Assembly (NCBI GenBank): GCA_029945375.1
Contig: CM057060.1
Coordinates: 3,038,001 to 3,102,000, forward strand
Reading direction: 5' to 3'
Source: Agaricus subrufescens
Lineage: Eukaryota > Basidiomycota > Agaricomycetes > Agaricales > Agaricaceae
Length of the DNA: 64,000 bases
The notes below the pieces were generated by a model. It searched no databases. It had not been told where the DNA came from and saw only the letters and a list, made by a program, of their open reading frames with translations. This document shows positions 1-12,664 of the stretch, piece by piece. The translations under genes and the position numbers were made by a program. The first letter of the stretch is position 1; every line of letters starts with the position of its first letter.

Positions 1-19
1 GTCCGACTTACCAGATTTG

Positions 20-328
20 TATATCCTTCATCAGAATCTCACAAGGTACTTGATACAGAATTGTCCTCTAAACGGACTATCGATTTATGTTGTCCTCATC
101 GCGTCATATCTCGGCAGTAATTCATGCCATAAGGTGTGTATGAGCCTCGTGGGAAACATTTATTCTTTCGGACCACATCGCGGACTACTGCCGACGGGTT
201 TGCTGGCCCACAGCTTGTTCTAACATCGTGTGGTTCATTTCCAGGGTTTGAATATTCTCATTAAGGTGTCCTCAGCTCATATAATATAAATATCGTCGAG
301 GTGTGTCAAATCCCATTGCATCTTCATC
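20..328 (+). promoter_or_regulatory. FunK1 copy 1 promoter / conserved upstream repeat
   Basis: This non-coding block precedes the first kinase gene. It is repeated with modest divergence upstream of kinase copies 3 (12359-12664) and 4 (15827-16026). Shared landmarks are a stretch around 130-230 and a TATA-like AT run at about 280-290, followed by the motif ATCGTCGAGG some 30-40 bases before the ATG at 329. Conservation upstream of three loci, and the position of the TATA-like run, suggest it carries the promoter and 5' UTR. The short open frame within it is not conserved as protein. Confidence 0.6.
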
Positions 329-3300
329 ATGCAAACCGTTGAAAAGGTGCACAGACCCACAACTGAGAGCCCTATCCGCCTCTCGGTTGACAAACACAAA
401 CGCGTATCAGATCTTCAGGTATTCCACAAGGATCATCCACCTCCTATGACGACGTATATTGATACTGCAACTTTCCTCGACGTATACCTTCCCTGGCCAG
501 AAGCTCTGAATCCTACTACACGTTGTATGCCTCGGGACACCTCGCACCAGCCTTCGCCTTTATCCTCTATGTCCCAGTCTCTGCCTCCTCTCTCTACACC
601 TCCATCTCAAGGTGACAGCAATGCGCCTCTCCCTCAGAAAATCCTCGATACTTTGAAGGGCCAAGCCTTGTACGACGGACGGACCTGGGTTGGTCTTCCC
701 CAGCCTACCTCGAATGAAGAGGAGAATCATTTCTATGAATTCATAGAGGAATTTCTGACGACCATTTCAAACCAAACCCGGGAAGAGTGCATGGCAAAAC
801 AACTCCGACACATCTCTGGGAGTTGGATTGATACTCACGACGCGCCTCTTCAGTCATGGTCCAAGGGCAAGATTGAGGATTTGCGGCCAGACTTTATATT
901 CACTCACGCTGATGCGAGCGGCAAAACGGTGCGATCCCGTGTCTTGATTACATTCGCATACTCAGTCTTAACTTGACTCGTTACTAGCCGATCTGGTCCC
1001 GGGTCATTTCTGTCTTGGAGTTCAAGAAGGATGCTGTCTCGGACTCTGGGGTTGATGCTCAGTTGGCCAATTATGTGAGCCACATATTTGCAGAGCAAGT
1101 CGACCGTCTGTTTGTGAATGCCGTTACATGGAGAGGATGGGAGGTGCAGGTACACCGGTTCGATCGTAGTGGTGTCGTGTGCCTGAATCAGAAAATTGAC
1201 ATCCACAAGGTCCGATCTTATTCAAACTTTCCGCTTAGTATCTGATTATGAGGATCTTCGAAATATTTCCAGAACCCTGAAGCGTTCATACAAGTGATTG
1301 CAAGTTTTTCGTACCTTTCCCCGACCGATCTCGGCTGGGATCCGACCTGCAAAATCTGGGATCGTGTAACGGAAAGAGCCCGACCTTCATATGAATTATC
1401 ACAAAACATCTTCAGAGAACGTGGCGTTTATGATCTACCCTGGGTTTTTGAAGTAGGCTGTGAAGAGTTCGTTGCGATCAAAGCAGTTAATGACAGGAGA
1501 AGACTCTCAATCTGGGGAAGGTCAACTTTTGTGGTCCATGTGGTCACGCTTCCAGATTGGAAAAGCAAGAACAAGAAGGTGATTCATGTCGCTTTCGTTG
1601 CTGGAAGCAGATGAAATACTGATCGCTGATAGGCTCCGGTCTACATTCTCAAACAATGCTGGCAGCGACTTCCGGGTCTGGGTCCGAAGCCAAAGACCGC
1701 AGAGCTGCAAAATGCCGGAAGTCTCGGTGATCAGCCAAACTGGGAGAAGCTCAGCGAGGAATTCGACAAGATTGACGAGAAACCGTTCGAAGCAACAGTC
1801 ATGTCAAGGGCCAAGTGGGACAATCAGATCAGGGCGTCATCTATAGTGCAGCTACATGGGGAGCGGATAGACACTTTTAATACCATCCGCAAGGGACGCG
1901 CCGATAAGATTCTTGACCCCCTGCCCCGCAAAGAAACAAGCAAAAAGAAAAAAATGAATTACGTAGGCACAAGTCGTGGCACAACTGGGACGTCAGCCGG
2001 ATCCAGGACAACATCTCTGCTGCCTACCGCATCGAATGGAACGGCAGCCACGTCAAACGCGTCAGCTAAATCTCAACCTCGGACAACAATGGAAAACGTC
2101 GGGTCTCATAAGGCACTTGTTGAGAGAAGACTAGCCCGCCTTGTTTTTGACAGACCGGGATGGCCACTCCAGCGGTTCATATCCAAGCGTGAACTCCTTC
2201 ACGCCCTGAAAATGATTGTTCATGGTAATGTGTGTCCTTGTGCCTTTGACGACACACAACTGATTCGTTGTTACTAGAACTTGGTTCATTGTACGAAGCG
2301 GGTGTGATCCATCGGGATGTGAGCCCTGCGAACTTGATCATTTCAGATTCTAAGAAACCGGGAGGCCACATAATTGACTTTGACCACAGCAAGATTGCAT
2401 TTGAGCAGAGTGGAGTGACGCAACCCAAGGAATCTCACGATATCGAGGACGTCGCACTCGATCTTCTACACGATGAGTATAAGGCTCCGCATTATGTGAC
2501 AGCATTGAAGGTACTCTGGAAAATTCGCGGTCGGCCTCCAACCCGTGGCGATTTTCATTGGCCTCCGGTATGGAATACCAGCTAATTTGTTCGGCTTCGA
2601 AGCTTATATTCGCGATATAGGAAATCAAACCGGTCTTTCTTTTTGGAACTCGCGAAGCAAGAGACGGATTTTTCACGGTGCGCCTTGCAGTAATCATTAA
2701 GCCCTACTTCGACTGAATGACGACCTATAGGGGACTTATCGGTATCTGAGCCCTCACCTAGAAGATGCACCCTTTCACCATAGCTGTCACGATCTTGATT
2801 CACTTTGGTGGTCAGTGAACGAAATGCCGCTGACATTGGCAGGACCAGGAGGGAAAGAGCGAGAGGAACAGGATATTCCCCAGGATCTCCTCGACAAGTA
2901 TTATGGCTGTGGTCCCAGCGAGAAAATGAAATTGTCATGGGATGTGGTAGAATTGAAAGACATTACAGCAGAGTATTCAGACTACTTCAAGGACCTCATA
3001 CCGTTCATGACGAAATGGTATCTGTTTGTTCAAATTGCGTGTCGGTACAAAGGTCACGAACACCATCACCCACACAAAGTTCTCGCAGAGATCATACAAG
3101 AAGCTATTAACGGATTAAACCCGGAAACTGAAGAGGCTTATAAGGATGACGCCGAAAAAGAGAAAAAGAGACGGGAACAAGACAAGGCAGATATTGCTGA
3201 GGCAATTTCCAAACAGATGACAGTAGGTGTATGGAAAAGCTTGCCACCCGAACCCGCGACCCCTCCCTCTGGTCAAATCCCCACCCTTCGAAGTCCGGGT

Positions 3301-3357
3301 ACCGACCGCGCTGTGAAAAGGTTGCGGTCCGGTAAAGTTATTCCCGCTTCAGATTAG
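329..3357 (+). CDS. FunK1-type fungal protein kinase, copy 1
   Basis: Predicted Ser/Thr protein kinase of the FunK1 (Pkinase_fungal) family, which is expanded in Agaricomycetes; targets are unknown. Seven exons fit by eye: 329-928, 988-1209, 1273-1578, 1633-2224, 2278-2567, 2621-2677, 2731-3357. All junctions are GT-AG and in phase, giving 897 aa. Visible kinase features are the beta-3 motif FVAIKAVND with Lys at about residue 344, the catalytic loop HRDVSPAN (His about 585, Asp 587, Asn 592), and DFD in place of DFG (about 607-609). After exon 6 come GTYRYLSP and HDLDSLWW, as expected in the family's C-lobe. A Ser/Thr-rich low-complexity insert lies between the N-lobe lysine and the catalytic loop. 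The C-terminus is charged and probably helical (EKEKKRREQDK). Copies 3 and 4 have the same layout. Exons 2-5 and their introns are almost identical to copy 4, while the ends differ. Confidence 0.85.
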
Positions 3358-3594
3358 GACTTGACTTGACTAGACGGAGTCTGTACTCTGGGTGTACATA
3401 AACATGTCTGCTTGTTTCTCGTTTGTCATGGTGGGACCGTATTTACGACTATGTAGCCCTCACGTGTAACACGTTAGAGCCAGCCAAATTGGACTTGTGT
3501 TGCCCTGCTACTACAAGGTGGTGACTGAAATCCAGTGTTAGTGCGAAGATATAATCAACACAAGTGTCATACGATTCATGGAATAAATGAAGCT
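3358..3594. repeat. FunK1 3' flank, duplicated segment
   Basis: Non-coding 3' flank of kinase copy 1. It aligns along its length to the 3' flank of copy 4 (18992-19255), and in part to those of copy 3 (15638-15826) and copy 2. In copies 1 and 4 it runs directly into a scrap of NTH1, so kinase 3' end plus NTH1 3' end were duplicated as one piece. Confidence 0.7.
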
Positions 3595-3822
3595 GAGCGT
3601 GACTGGTGACTCTCCCTGACTGACGTGCTGACACGCCACCCAAAGCTAGCGCGATGTCTCCTCCGTGCGTTTTGTCCCCGTCCTCTTCCTTCTTGGCTAT
3701 AGTTTCAATCCGAATCACAACCTCCCGATGGATGGATGAGGAACTCGATTTTCTCCTCTTCCTCTAGCACACCTTGGCCTTTGCTGGTGAGTCTAGGACA
3801 ACCGCCTTGCGCTTGGCTGATT
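3595..3822 (-). pseudogene. NTH1 3'-end relic (endonuclease III)
   Basis: The sequence matches the 3' end of the intact NTH1 gene at 46606-46800: the acidic C-terminal tail region plus flanking non-coding DNA. It carries indels and substitutions that destroy the frame. The Fe-S loop and the catalytic part are absent. It joins a TenA relic directly at about 3823. A near-equivalent relic lies at 19255-19655. Confidence 0.7.
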
Positions 3823-4005
3823 CCATGGAAGGATCATGGATCGTAACTCCTACAGGAGATGGATGAATGTTTATTCGGATGAGCGTCACCAACAAGTTGT
3901 AAAAGTTGGGCTAGGTAGGTTCAAAGTAAGAGAGATGGGGCATTTCATGAACGTGATTACAGCAACTTGGCGTTGGATGACTCCCCATTGCCGGTACATT
4001 CATCC
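3823..4005 (+). pseudogene. THI20 TenA-domain relic
   Basis: Degenerate copy of THI20 exons 8-9 (compare 7071-7275). It keeps the intron between them but has frame-destroying changes. Only about 180 bp survive, fused on the left to the NTH1 relic. Retention of the intron shows a DNA-level duplication rather than retroposition. Confidence 0.75.
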
Positions 4006-5181
4006 GCACTAGTCCGCGCCCGCGTGCGGACTCCGCATTTTTGCTGTAGCCCGAAACTACCAATGAAATGACTCTGTGCATTTTGACCATCCAGAGAGGG
4101 TCCGTGCCCACAGCGAGAAGGAGAAGGAGAAGACAAGACACCAAGAAGGGGAGATTCAAAGAGCGCAGAGGCAGTCACACCGCGTTCCTAAAAATGTCTC
4201 CGATCCCTCTGTTGCGCATTTTCTACCTTGCCTCCCCCGCTGGCCACCCGAAAATGGGACCTAGAAACACCTGCCTGAGTCCCGATGCGGCTCGTGGCGA
4301 TTTTTATGGGCCAGTTCCCGGCACACGGCACAAGTCGTGCCAGAGTCGCGTAAGCCCTCTCTTGATCACAAAAGAGATATCTCATGTGGTGTCAGTCCGG
4401 TCACAACAAGCACAACAACTACAGTAAACCCGATGGCAGCCAGTCCTATATGCTCTGCTTTGACTCAGCCCACGTATACTAGCGTTCCATCTGAGCCGAG
4501 CAACTTGGAGCCGACGGGAAAAAAGGGGGTCACTCTCTATCACAACGGGTGGGGTGAAATGCACTTCGCCACTGCTTACGCCTGACAAAACAAGAGAGAC
4601 TGGTGGTGGCGAGATTGAGATTCCGCCAATATCAATCTCCATCCCCGAGTACCTTTGGGGACCGATTTTATATAGGATGACACAGTGCGGTACTCCAAAC
4701 AAAGACTGGGACTGAGTGGAACAGATGTCGGGCCTGCTTGAACATCGAATAGTCAGAGATGTATCATCCTGACATCGTGAGGTTATTTAAAACACCCCGA
4801 TCAATGGCACGTGTCGGCTCAGGGTCAGGCCCGTCGTTTCTCTTCCTGCATACTTATCAGCTCTCGTCTATTGGTATGGACCACAACCGTTGTTCTCGTG
4901 CACCACCGATTCAATCTCCCCTCTTTCTAACGGTTTGTGGACCTACGGAGGTCACCTAGCGTGGCGCATAAGATACATGCACCGCTAACAGTCGTTGTTG
5001 TATACGCCATCGCTCACACATTACTATGTCGGCTCTTGTCATTTATTATCTCCGCCAGCATGTTTGACAGTTGAGCGCCGTCCGGTTTGAGTAAACGCGC
5101 CCGATTTCCTTATCTCAACGACATCAATGGTAGATTAGATAAGCAAATCGGTTTCGAATTGTATGTTTTTCTCTCCTGACC
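4006..5181. other. Intergenic, upstream of THI20
   Basis: No convincing coding exon was found. The open frames here are short, Arg-rich and show no family motif. The last few hundred bases should contain the THI20 promoter. I looked for the conserved core of a fungal TPP riboswitch (the CTGAGA element and its partners) and did not see it. Confidence 0.5.
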
Positions 5182-7357
5182 ATGGCTACACAACCAGCTC
5201 CAGCCCCTGCCGTGCTTACCATTGCCGGTTCCGACTGTAGTGGAGGTGCAGGAGTACAGGTAGCGCCTTATTTTTCCTGTATTCTGTGGCTAGATTCACC
5301 CAGCGGTGTTCCTCTGTTCAGGCCGACTTGAAGACATTTTGTGCATACGGATGCTACGGTGCAGGTGCCTTTACAGCTCTCACCGCACAGAACACCACTG
5401 GAGTTGAAGATGTACATCCAGTTCCCCCTTCTTTCATCGAAAAGCAGGTTCGGTCTTCCTATTCTTCTTACGCCATCACTTGAGCCAATGTGTACCGAAC
5501 AGATTGAGATGGTGTTAGCAGACATTGATATCAAGGCTATCAAAACTGGCATGTTATTCGACGCCGAAAATACTCGAGCAGTAGTTCGCAGTCTCAAGAA
5601 CCATTATTCCACTAAAACGAAACCGCCAATTATCTGCGATCCGGTTTGCGTTTCAACGTCGGGGCATACACTCTTACACTCTGACGCTCTTAAAGTCCTC
5701 ACTCACGAGTTATTTCCACTTGCGACCTTGATAACTCCAAATAAATCCGAAGCGGAACTCCTTCTTTCTCAGCAAGGGTCCCCAGTCACCATTAACACGG
5801 TAGAAGACATGATCTCTGCTGCGGCGCGTATGATCCTCGTATTTGCATCGGGAGCTGTCTTAATCAAGGGTGGGCATATCACCACTAGCGCGGAAGAGAT
5901 CAAAGCCTTGCAGGAAAGCCACCCAGATATGCGCATAATACGGGAGGGGTTATTCGGAGACAACATGGAAATACTACTGACGGGTATGAAAGGGAGAGAT
6001 GACGTTATCGCTAACCCAAGCTTGGTAGTGGATGTTCTACAAGATAGACATGGAGAGACAGTCCTGTTCGTGAGACCGAGACTCGAATCTGCTAGCACTC
6101 ATGGAACGGGGTGCACTCTGAGCGCCGCTATCGCTTGCTCACTGGCCCATGGTAATTCGTGTATGTTTTCCACTCACACCTCCCAGGAACTTGGATAACG
6201 TTCAGTTTTCAGTGATTGATGCGGTTCAAAGTGCTACCGCGTATACTAATTTGGGCATTGAAACGGCTGAACCTATCGGAAAAGGTCATGGACCTCTCAA
6301 TCATCTCCACTCTATGAGTAGAATGTTGATTCCAAGGTAATGGTTTCAGTCAATATCATCGGATCGAACTAAATAAACATTACATTTTTTCTATCATTCA
6401 CCGACTTCTGGTAGGCCCACCAAACAGAACCCTTATCCATTCACCCAATATCTTATAAACTCTACATTATCATCCTGGAAAGCTTATGTCGAGCATGATT
6501 TCGTTAGACTGCTAGGACAAGGCACTCTTTCTCGCTCGGCGTTTACGCATTTCATCATGTAATACAATCCATATCTTCTTTCTTATTTCACGTCGACTAA
6601 CCAGTATCTTTATAGTCAGGATTATCATTACTTGAAATACTATGCGCGAGGTTATAGGTGGGTGTATACATGTCCCTCACGCCTATTATATACAAAGCGT
6701 CTCATGATGGTCTTGTTAAATAGCCTCCTAGCAGCTAAATCGGCAAATTTTGCTCAGATCGCTTCGGCAACCCAGGTAGTATCTGACGTTCTTCATGAGA
6801 CCAAAGTTCATAGGTCATTCTGCCAAACATTTGGGATCACACAAGAAGAACTTGAATCAACACCAGAATCACCTGCTACGACAGCATATGGTGGATATAT
6901 AATCGATACTGGACTTCAAGGTGTGTTATCTATAAGGTAGTCTTGCAAACGTCAGGTTAATCAAAGGTTGTATGACTGTGTAGGCGATGCTACGAAATTG
7001 CTAATGGCGCTCCTTGCCTGTTTATTAGGATACGGGGAAGTTGGATTATGGCTGAAGAAGGAAGCATCCGTGGAAGGATCATGGGTCATGCTAGAGAACA
7101 ACCCCTACAAGGAATGGATGGATGTTTATGCGGGTGAGCGTTATCAACAAGCAGTAAAAGTCGGGCTAGGTAGGTTGAACGCAACAGAGGTGGGGTATCT
7201 TTGTTCGAACTAAAGGATTCATCTTCTAGACGTGATTGAATCAAGGGCGTTGGATGACCCCCCATCGCCGGCTAGACTCGAGGAGTGGAAAACTGTATGG
7301 GAGAGATGCACGTTGTTGGAGAAGGGCTTCTGGGACGCGGCTATGGAACATGCCTAG
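5182..7357 (+). CDS. THI20: HMP kinase/HMP-P kinase fused to TenA (thiaminase II-like) domain
   Basis: Bifunctional thiamine gene. The N-terminal half phosphorylates hydroxymethylpyrimidine and its phosphate to the pyrophosphate used for thiamine phosphate synthesis. The C-terminal TenA domain hydrolyses thiamine or salvages its breakdown products. Nine GT-AG exons fit in phase: 5182-5259, 5322-5447, 5503-6151, 6213-6336, 6415-6558, 6616-6657, 6724-6920, 6984-7169, 7230-7357. This gives 557 aa, close to the yeast Thi20 size. Visible motifs are AGSDCSGGAGVQADLKTF at the N-terminus, LITPNKSEAELL, VLIKGGH and HGTGCTLSAAIA (kinase Cys about 272). In TenA they are GTLSRSAFTHFI, QDYHYLKYYAR and ALLACLLGYGEVG, with the expected catalytic Cys at about 466. 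No disabling change was seen. Decayed pieces of the same gene occur at 3823-4005, 19660-19727 and 45353-45910, so this is the surviving copy. Confidence 0.93.
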
Positions 7358-7882
7358 AAGGATTTTAACAGTAAATGTTTAATCATGAGTATCGCATGAA
7401 TACATAGTGCGTATATTACGTGTTGCCCAATCTGAATGTCCAAGAATGTTCCCACTACCTTCTTCCTTTGTATAGGTCTCACCAGTGTCGTAGGATCTCG
7501 ATTGATAGGCGGGCTGTTAATTCCTGCTGCCTTCTTCTTCAAGGCAGCGAAAGGATAGATCTCGTATCACCCTGTGGACACGGGCATCAGTTCGTGTTCA
7601 TGCTTCCGGTCTATGTAATTTCATGGATGTGAGCGGAGGAGATTTGAGTGACAGAGAATCGATCGATACTTATCATATCTCGGTTCGGCAGGGTTAGGAT
7701 TCCATACAAGTGATGTGGGAATTTTTTTTTCTCTTGAACACATCAACGCCACTGTCAGGGTCACATAAATCGTGGCGACTTGCACACATCAATAGGGATC
7801 GACAGGACCAATCTCCTCGCTCTTCACTACTCTTGTAAATATCGTCGAGGTATGAATTTTAGAATCTGGTTTCTTCCTCAGA
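7358..7882. other. THI20 3' flank and upstream region of kinase copy 2
   Basis: 7366-7630 aligns, in inverted orientation, to 46010-46250 next to the TenA relic, so it is the ancestral 3' flank of THI20. The remainder up to 7882 replaces the conserved FunK1 promoter block. Only the motif ATCGTCGAGG near 7839-7850 is shared with the other kinase promoters. Confidence 0.6.
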
Positions 7883-10061
7883 ATGAATAACGTGCAAAGA
7901 CCCACTCAGCAGCTCGACCCGCCAAAAATCAACAAGCTTGTATGACTGCGTATGTCGAAAAAACAGAGTTCCTCTATATATACCTTGCCTTGCCGGAGAC
8001 ACCTTTGCCTCAACCGTCTACACGTCCACCCAGTCAACTCCAGTGCCCTCAATCGCAAACGCCCGTAACTCAGTATGTCAATCGTGGCCCTCTCCCTGAG
8101 TACATTCCGAATGAGCTACAGCAAGAAGGGATGTATCAAGCTGGTGCGTGGGTTGGTCTTCCACAAGAAAGTGACCCGCAGATGGTGGAAAACGACGCGT
8201 ATACGGCTTTGACGCTTATCCTCGAAAAAGTCACATCCCTGGTCGGGAAATCTTACCCAGAACTGGAGAGGCTGCCTGGGAAGTGGTTGCGTACCAACGA
8301 AACAGTGATTCAATCGTGGTCTAATAACACGGCTCTGGAAGGCCTGAGGCCCGGCTACATATTTGCGCACAACGAGACTTCTCTAGATAAGGTTCATTCG
8401 TTTTTTTCACATGAATGTATTCCGCTTGAACGTCGCCTTGTTCCTAGATATTCTGGTCCCGCACATTTTCTGTCTTCGAGCTCGAAAAGGATATTCAGCA
8501 CTCGGACTCAAGGGTTGGCCGTTGTTGAGGGGTTGGGAGCTGCAGGTGTACCGGTTCGATCGCAGTGGTGTCGTGTGCATGAATCAGAGAATCAACATCC
8601 ACCAGGTTCGATCAGGTTCACGCCTTCCGCCTAGTATCTGACCATTGAGGATGTTTTCTAGGAGCCTGAAGCGTTCATACAAGTGATTGCAAGTTTTTCG
8701 TACCTTTCCTCGACCGATCTCGGCTGGGACCCGACCTGTAAAATCTGGGATCGTGTCACGGGAACCCCCCGACCTTCATATGAATTGATACAAGACATCT
8801 TCGGAGAACGCAGCGTCTATGATCTACCCTGGGTTTTCGAAGTAGACAACGAAGAATTTGTCGCGATCAAGGCAGTCAATGACAAGCGGAGACTCTCAGT
8901 TTGGGGAAGGTCATCGTTTGTAGTCCATGTTGTCACGCTTGCAGATTGGAAAAGCAGGAACGAAAACGTGAGTCTTGTCGCTGTCGCTGTCTGGCAGAAG
9001 TAGATGAGATGCTGAATGTTGATAGGCCCCGGTTTACATTCTCAAACAATGCTGGCAGCGACTCCCCGGTCTGGGTTCTGGGCCGAAGACTGCAGAACTG
9101 CAAAATGCCGGAAGTTTCAGTGATCAACATGACTGGGGGGAGCTCGTCGAGCACTTTGAGGACATTGACCAGAGGCCATTTGAGGAAACGGTCATGCTAA
9201 GATTTAAGTGGGACAATCAGATACGTAAATCCTGGATGGTGAAATTGGATGGAACGCCGGTAACGACTCTGGATACCCTTCGCAAAAAGCACGGTATCTT
9301 CATTCCGGATCAGACTTTTGACGAAGAGAAATGGTATACTCCGTCTAATAAGTCTCCGGTTACAAGAAGTCTAGTTCGCCTTGTTGTTGACAGGCCGGGA
9401 TGGCCACTCCGGCGGTTCATGCCAAGCGTGAACTTCTGAAGGCCGTGAAAATGATCGTTCAAGGTAATGTGCGTCCTTGTACCTTTGATCACGCGCACTG
9501 ATTCGTTGTCAATAGAACTTGGTTCAGTGTACGAGGCGGGTGTGATCCATCGGGACGTGAGCCCTTCGAACTTGATCATTTCGGATTCTGAGACACCGGG
9601 AGGCCACATAATCGACTTCGACCACAGCAAGATTGCGTTTGAGCGGAGCGCAGTCACGCAGCCCAAGGAGTCTGACGATGTCGAGGACATCGCACTCGAC
9701 CTCCTGAAGAATGAGTATAAGGCTCCACATTACGTGACAGCGATGAGGTTACTCTGGAAAATTCGCGGTCGACCTCCGACTCCTCGCGACTTTCATTGGC
9801 CTGGGGTATGATGTACCGGTTAATTTGTTCATATAAAACGCTTACATCTTCGGTATAGCGAATCGACCCAGTCTTTCTTTTTGGAAACCGCACAGAGAGA
9901 GGGGGATTTTTTACGGTGCGCCACAGGGAACTTATCAGTGTTTGAGCCCTCATCCAGAGAATGCACCCTTTCGTCATAGCTGTCACGATCTTGATTCGCT
10001 TTGGTGGTCAGTAAACAAGATGCCACTGAGGTTGGCTGGACCGGGAGGGAAAGAACGAGGG
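7883..10061 (+). pseudogene. FunK1-type kinase, copy 2 (decayed)
   Basis: This locus matches kinase copies 1, 3 and 4 from N-terminus to C-lobe but is broken in several ways. The frame from the first ATG (7883) ends at a TGA next to the Met at 7942, from which the conserved frame resumes, so a frameshift and deletion removed part of the N-terminus. About 80 bp is missing near 8510-8530, including the exon-2 segment around HIFAEQVDR, and this brings in a stop. The intron before the GTY motif has shrunk to about 11 bp. Most of the last exon is deleted near 10061, after which sequence like the kinase 3' flank continues. The HRDVSPSN loop and DFDHSK are still readable. Loss of the usual promoter block fits a dead locus. 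Confidence 0.85.
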
Positions 10062-12358
10062 TAATGCTTCTTTGTTCCTTACTCGTCATGGTTGGCAAAA
10101 TTTATGATAACCTGACCTAGATTTGTAACTGGATATAATCAAATTGTATCCGAGTGGTCCTTCTCCTTGGAATATGTTATGGGAAGGCCACCACCAATCC
10201 CCTTTTGTCATAGGCTCTTCAGTTATGAGCATATTCATATTTGGACACATGACATCATCCTCTTCCTTAAGCTATGCGTTGACTACTTGTGGAAATTTGG
10301 CGAATACAGCATCATGCTTTGCGGATTTGACAAACGGAGTTCAATCGTGTGCATATAGTTGCATATGTCATAGTGCGGCGCCGCGGACCGGCGGAAGGAC
10401 AAAGCCCCTAACAAGTATTTAGTATTTAGTACACGATGCTCATAACGACACTCGCCTGACCAAAACCAGAGAACAAATGACAGATGTGGCGGTATTTTCT
10501 TTTTTGTTTCTTTTTTGTATTTCTGTATTTTTATTTTTTGGCCTTCTGACTTAATTTGAACCAGCTCATGACCCTATCTCGGTATTAGTCTTGAATCTGT
10601 GCAGCCAGCTGGGAAGAGCAAAAAGTACAAATTGCTGATCGGAGAATTCACCCCCGAAAATCGTTAGAGCTTATACAGCACATTTAAAATTCAAGTATAT
10701 GGTTCATTATCCATCAGAAATTTTCTTCGGATGCAATCAACTCACAAGTGTATCATCAGAAGATCTACCTCAGATGTGGTTCTTGTGAATCAACTGGAGG
10801 CGGAGCGATTGTGCCTTTAATCGAAACACATTACAGATCTCGTGTCCCCCTTACCTTTATCGGCTCCATCCAGAACAGAAAAAAGACACCTAAACGAGCA
10901 CATCGTACTCAGGTAGTACTGCCGCCAAAAAGAGCTCTGAGACAAATATGGGATTGTGTGGCGTCGTGATCTCGTGTGGCACTGACTGATTAGTTGGCAA
11001 GAATAATGGCAGACACTAAAACAATAACTCTACACAGCCCTTACAAAAAAAGGTACCAAAAACATTTGTACAACAGCAGACACGTAATGAAATCATGTTT
11101 CCTCCTACGAGAGAAAGAAAAGTGATCTTGCGGACTGACGTATGCTGGGAAAACTAATAATAATCTGACCGCGATTTCCTCGTGTCCAGGGTCACTTCCC
11201 TGATCCAGAACTTTGATCTGCCTGCCTGCTTGATTCTTATTTGACTGAATCTTTTTCCGCAGGGCTGATGATGTTCAATCAGGTTAGAGCGGTAATTCTG
11301 GATTCAAACATAAGGCGGTGCAACATGAATGATCAAGCCCTAAACAGCAGTCGGACGATTGCAGCCATTTAGCCCTAGATTGTCGAGCCGTTCTCAACGT
11401 GGCCGGGAATCTTGAGGGACAATCTACTCGCCCACCTTCCAAAATGTAAAACTCCGAATCACAAAACCCTGAGAGTCGTCTTCCAGGTGTCTTCTCAAGG
11501 CGCATCTTGTCAAGTCATTTCAGGCTATTTGTTCGATTCGACACGGCAACTTCACTGCCGCAATGGTTTCACTCAATAGCTTTAGTCATACCAGACCAAT
11601 TTCCCTGACAACGTTCCTGACAAATGTCACAATAGCTGGCTCTGCGCAGTTTGTCGCACATCTACAGCGCAATGCGTACAAATCGTATCCATCGCCTCAA
11701 CTACATCTCGTGTATTTGCGAGGCTAACTGCATGTAGGTCTGAGTACAGCAAGCACTGGAATTTCCGCCGCCGCCATTCCCTTGGTAAAGTGGCCGAGAT
11801 GTATCCTCTACGTGATTGCTGTTAAGCCAAAGAAGCTTTGCCTTTGAAATTCTCAAAATTTATCATTGAAGCAATCAGCCTTCCTTTCTTGAGTTAGAAT
11901 TGACTCAGGACAGAGAGCAACTCATGCATAATGGTCGGGATCACCGTTTATTCGGCCCGGGATGACTCAAGAATTTGTCGGATGCAGGTTTCAACAGTTC
12001 TTCCGCCGTCACAAACTAGTGCGAGCGCATATTTGTTGGCCTCAAAGAATTGACAGCTGTATGTCAGATCCACTAACTCGGATTGGAGTTGTTGCATAGA
12101 GTCGGAAAACCCAGAGGGCAGAATGTATCCCCGGATTGCTCTTGGAAACACGATCGAATCTATTGTGGGTTATGTGATGAAGAACTACTCTTTATCCCGT
12201 TTTAGGAATGACTGTTACAAGGGGCTGCTCGTGTATCGAAGTCTGATGGGTCACCAGATAGGGTCCTGGTATGTAAAACAATCGAGTAGATCATGAACTA
12301 GAAATCTAATGTTAATGGATTTTTCTCAGCCGGTTCCATCATTTTGTCCTTATGGTGA
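10062..12358. other. Intergenic, no gene recognised
   Basis: The first 100 bp or so resembles a diverged kinase 3' flank. The remaining 2.2 kb shows no family motif on either strand, no obvious LTR or TIR and no RNA gene. The longest open frames are isolated and low in complexity. One 67-codon frame on the minus strand (11948-12151) looks protein-like in composition but has no ATG and no recognisable partner exons. Confidence 0.45.
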
Positions 12359-12664
12359 GATTCCTCATCAGGCTCTCACAAGGTGCTTGATACAGAGTTT
12401 TCTTCTAAACCGTTATCGATTATATTGTCCTCATCGCGTCATATCTCGGCAGAAGTTTCATGCCATAAGGTGTGTATGAGCTTCGTGGGAAACTTTTATT
12501 CCTTCGGACCAAGTCAAAGACTACTGCCGACGCACCTGCTGGCCCACAGCTTGTTTCAACATCGTGTGGTCTATTTCCAGGGCTTGGATATTTTGATTAC
12601 GGTGTCCTCATTTCATACAATATAAATATCGTTGAGGTATGTCGCATCCTATTGTACTTTCATC
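12359..12664 (+). promoter_or_regulatory. FunK1 copy 3 promoter / conserved upstream repeat
   Basis: Homologous to 20-328 over its full length, including the block around 12430-12560, a TATA-like run at about 12619-12628 and the ATCGTTGAGG motif before the ATG at 12665. The left edge of similarity at about 12359 marks the limit of the duplicated unit. Confidence 0.6.

Noticed and set aside
4068..4427. 119-codon open frame upstream of THI20
   Set aside because: Arg/Lys-rich and low in complexity, with no partner exons and no family resemblance. Probably non-coding.
5000..5181. TPP riboswitch upstream of THI20
   Set aside because: The conserved CTGAGA core and its pairing partners could not be found in the 5' region or the first introns.
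11948..12151. 67-codon minus-strand frame with protein-like composition
   Set aside because: Starts at GTG rather than ATG, stands alone, and has no recognisable neighbours or splice partners.
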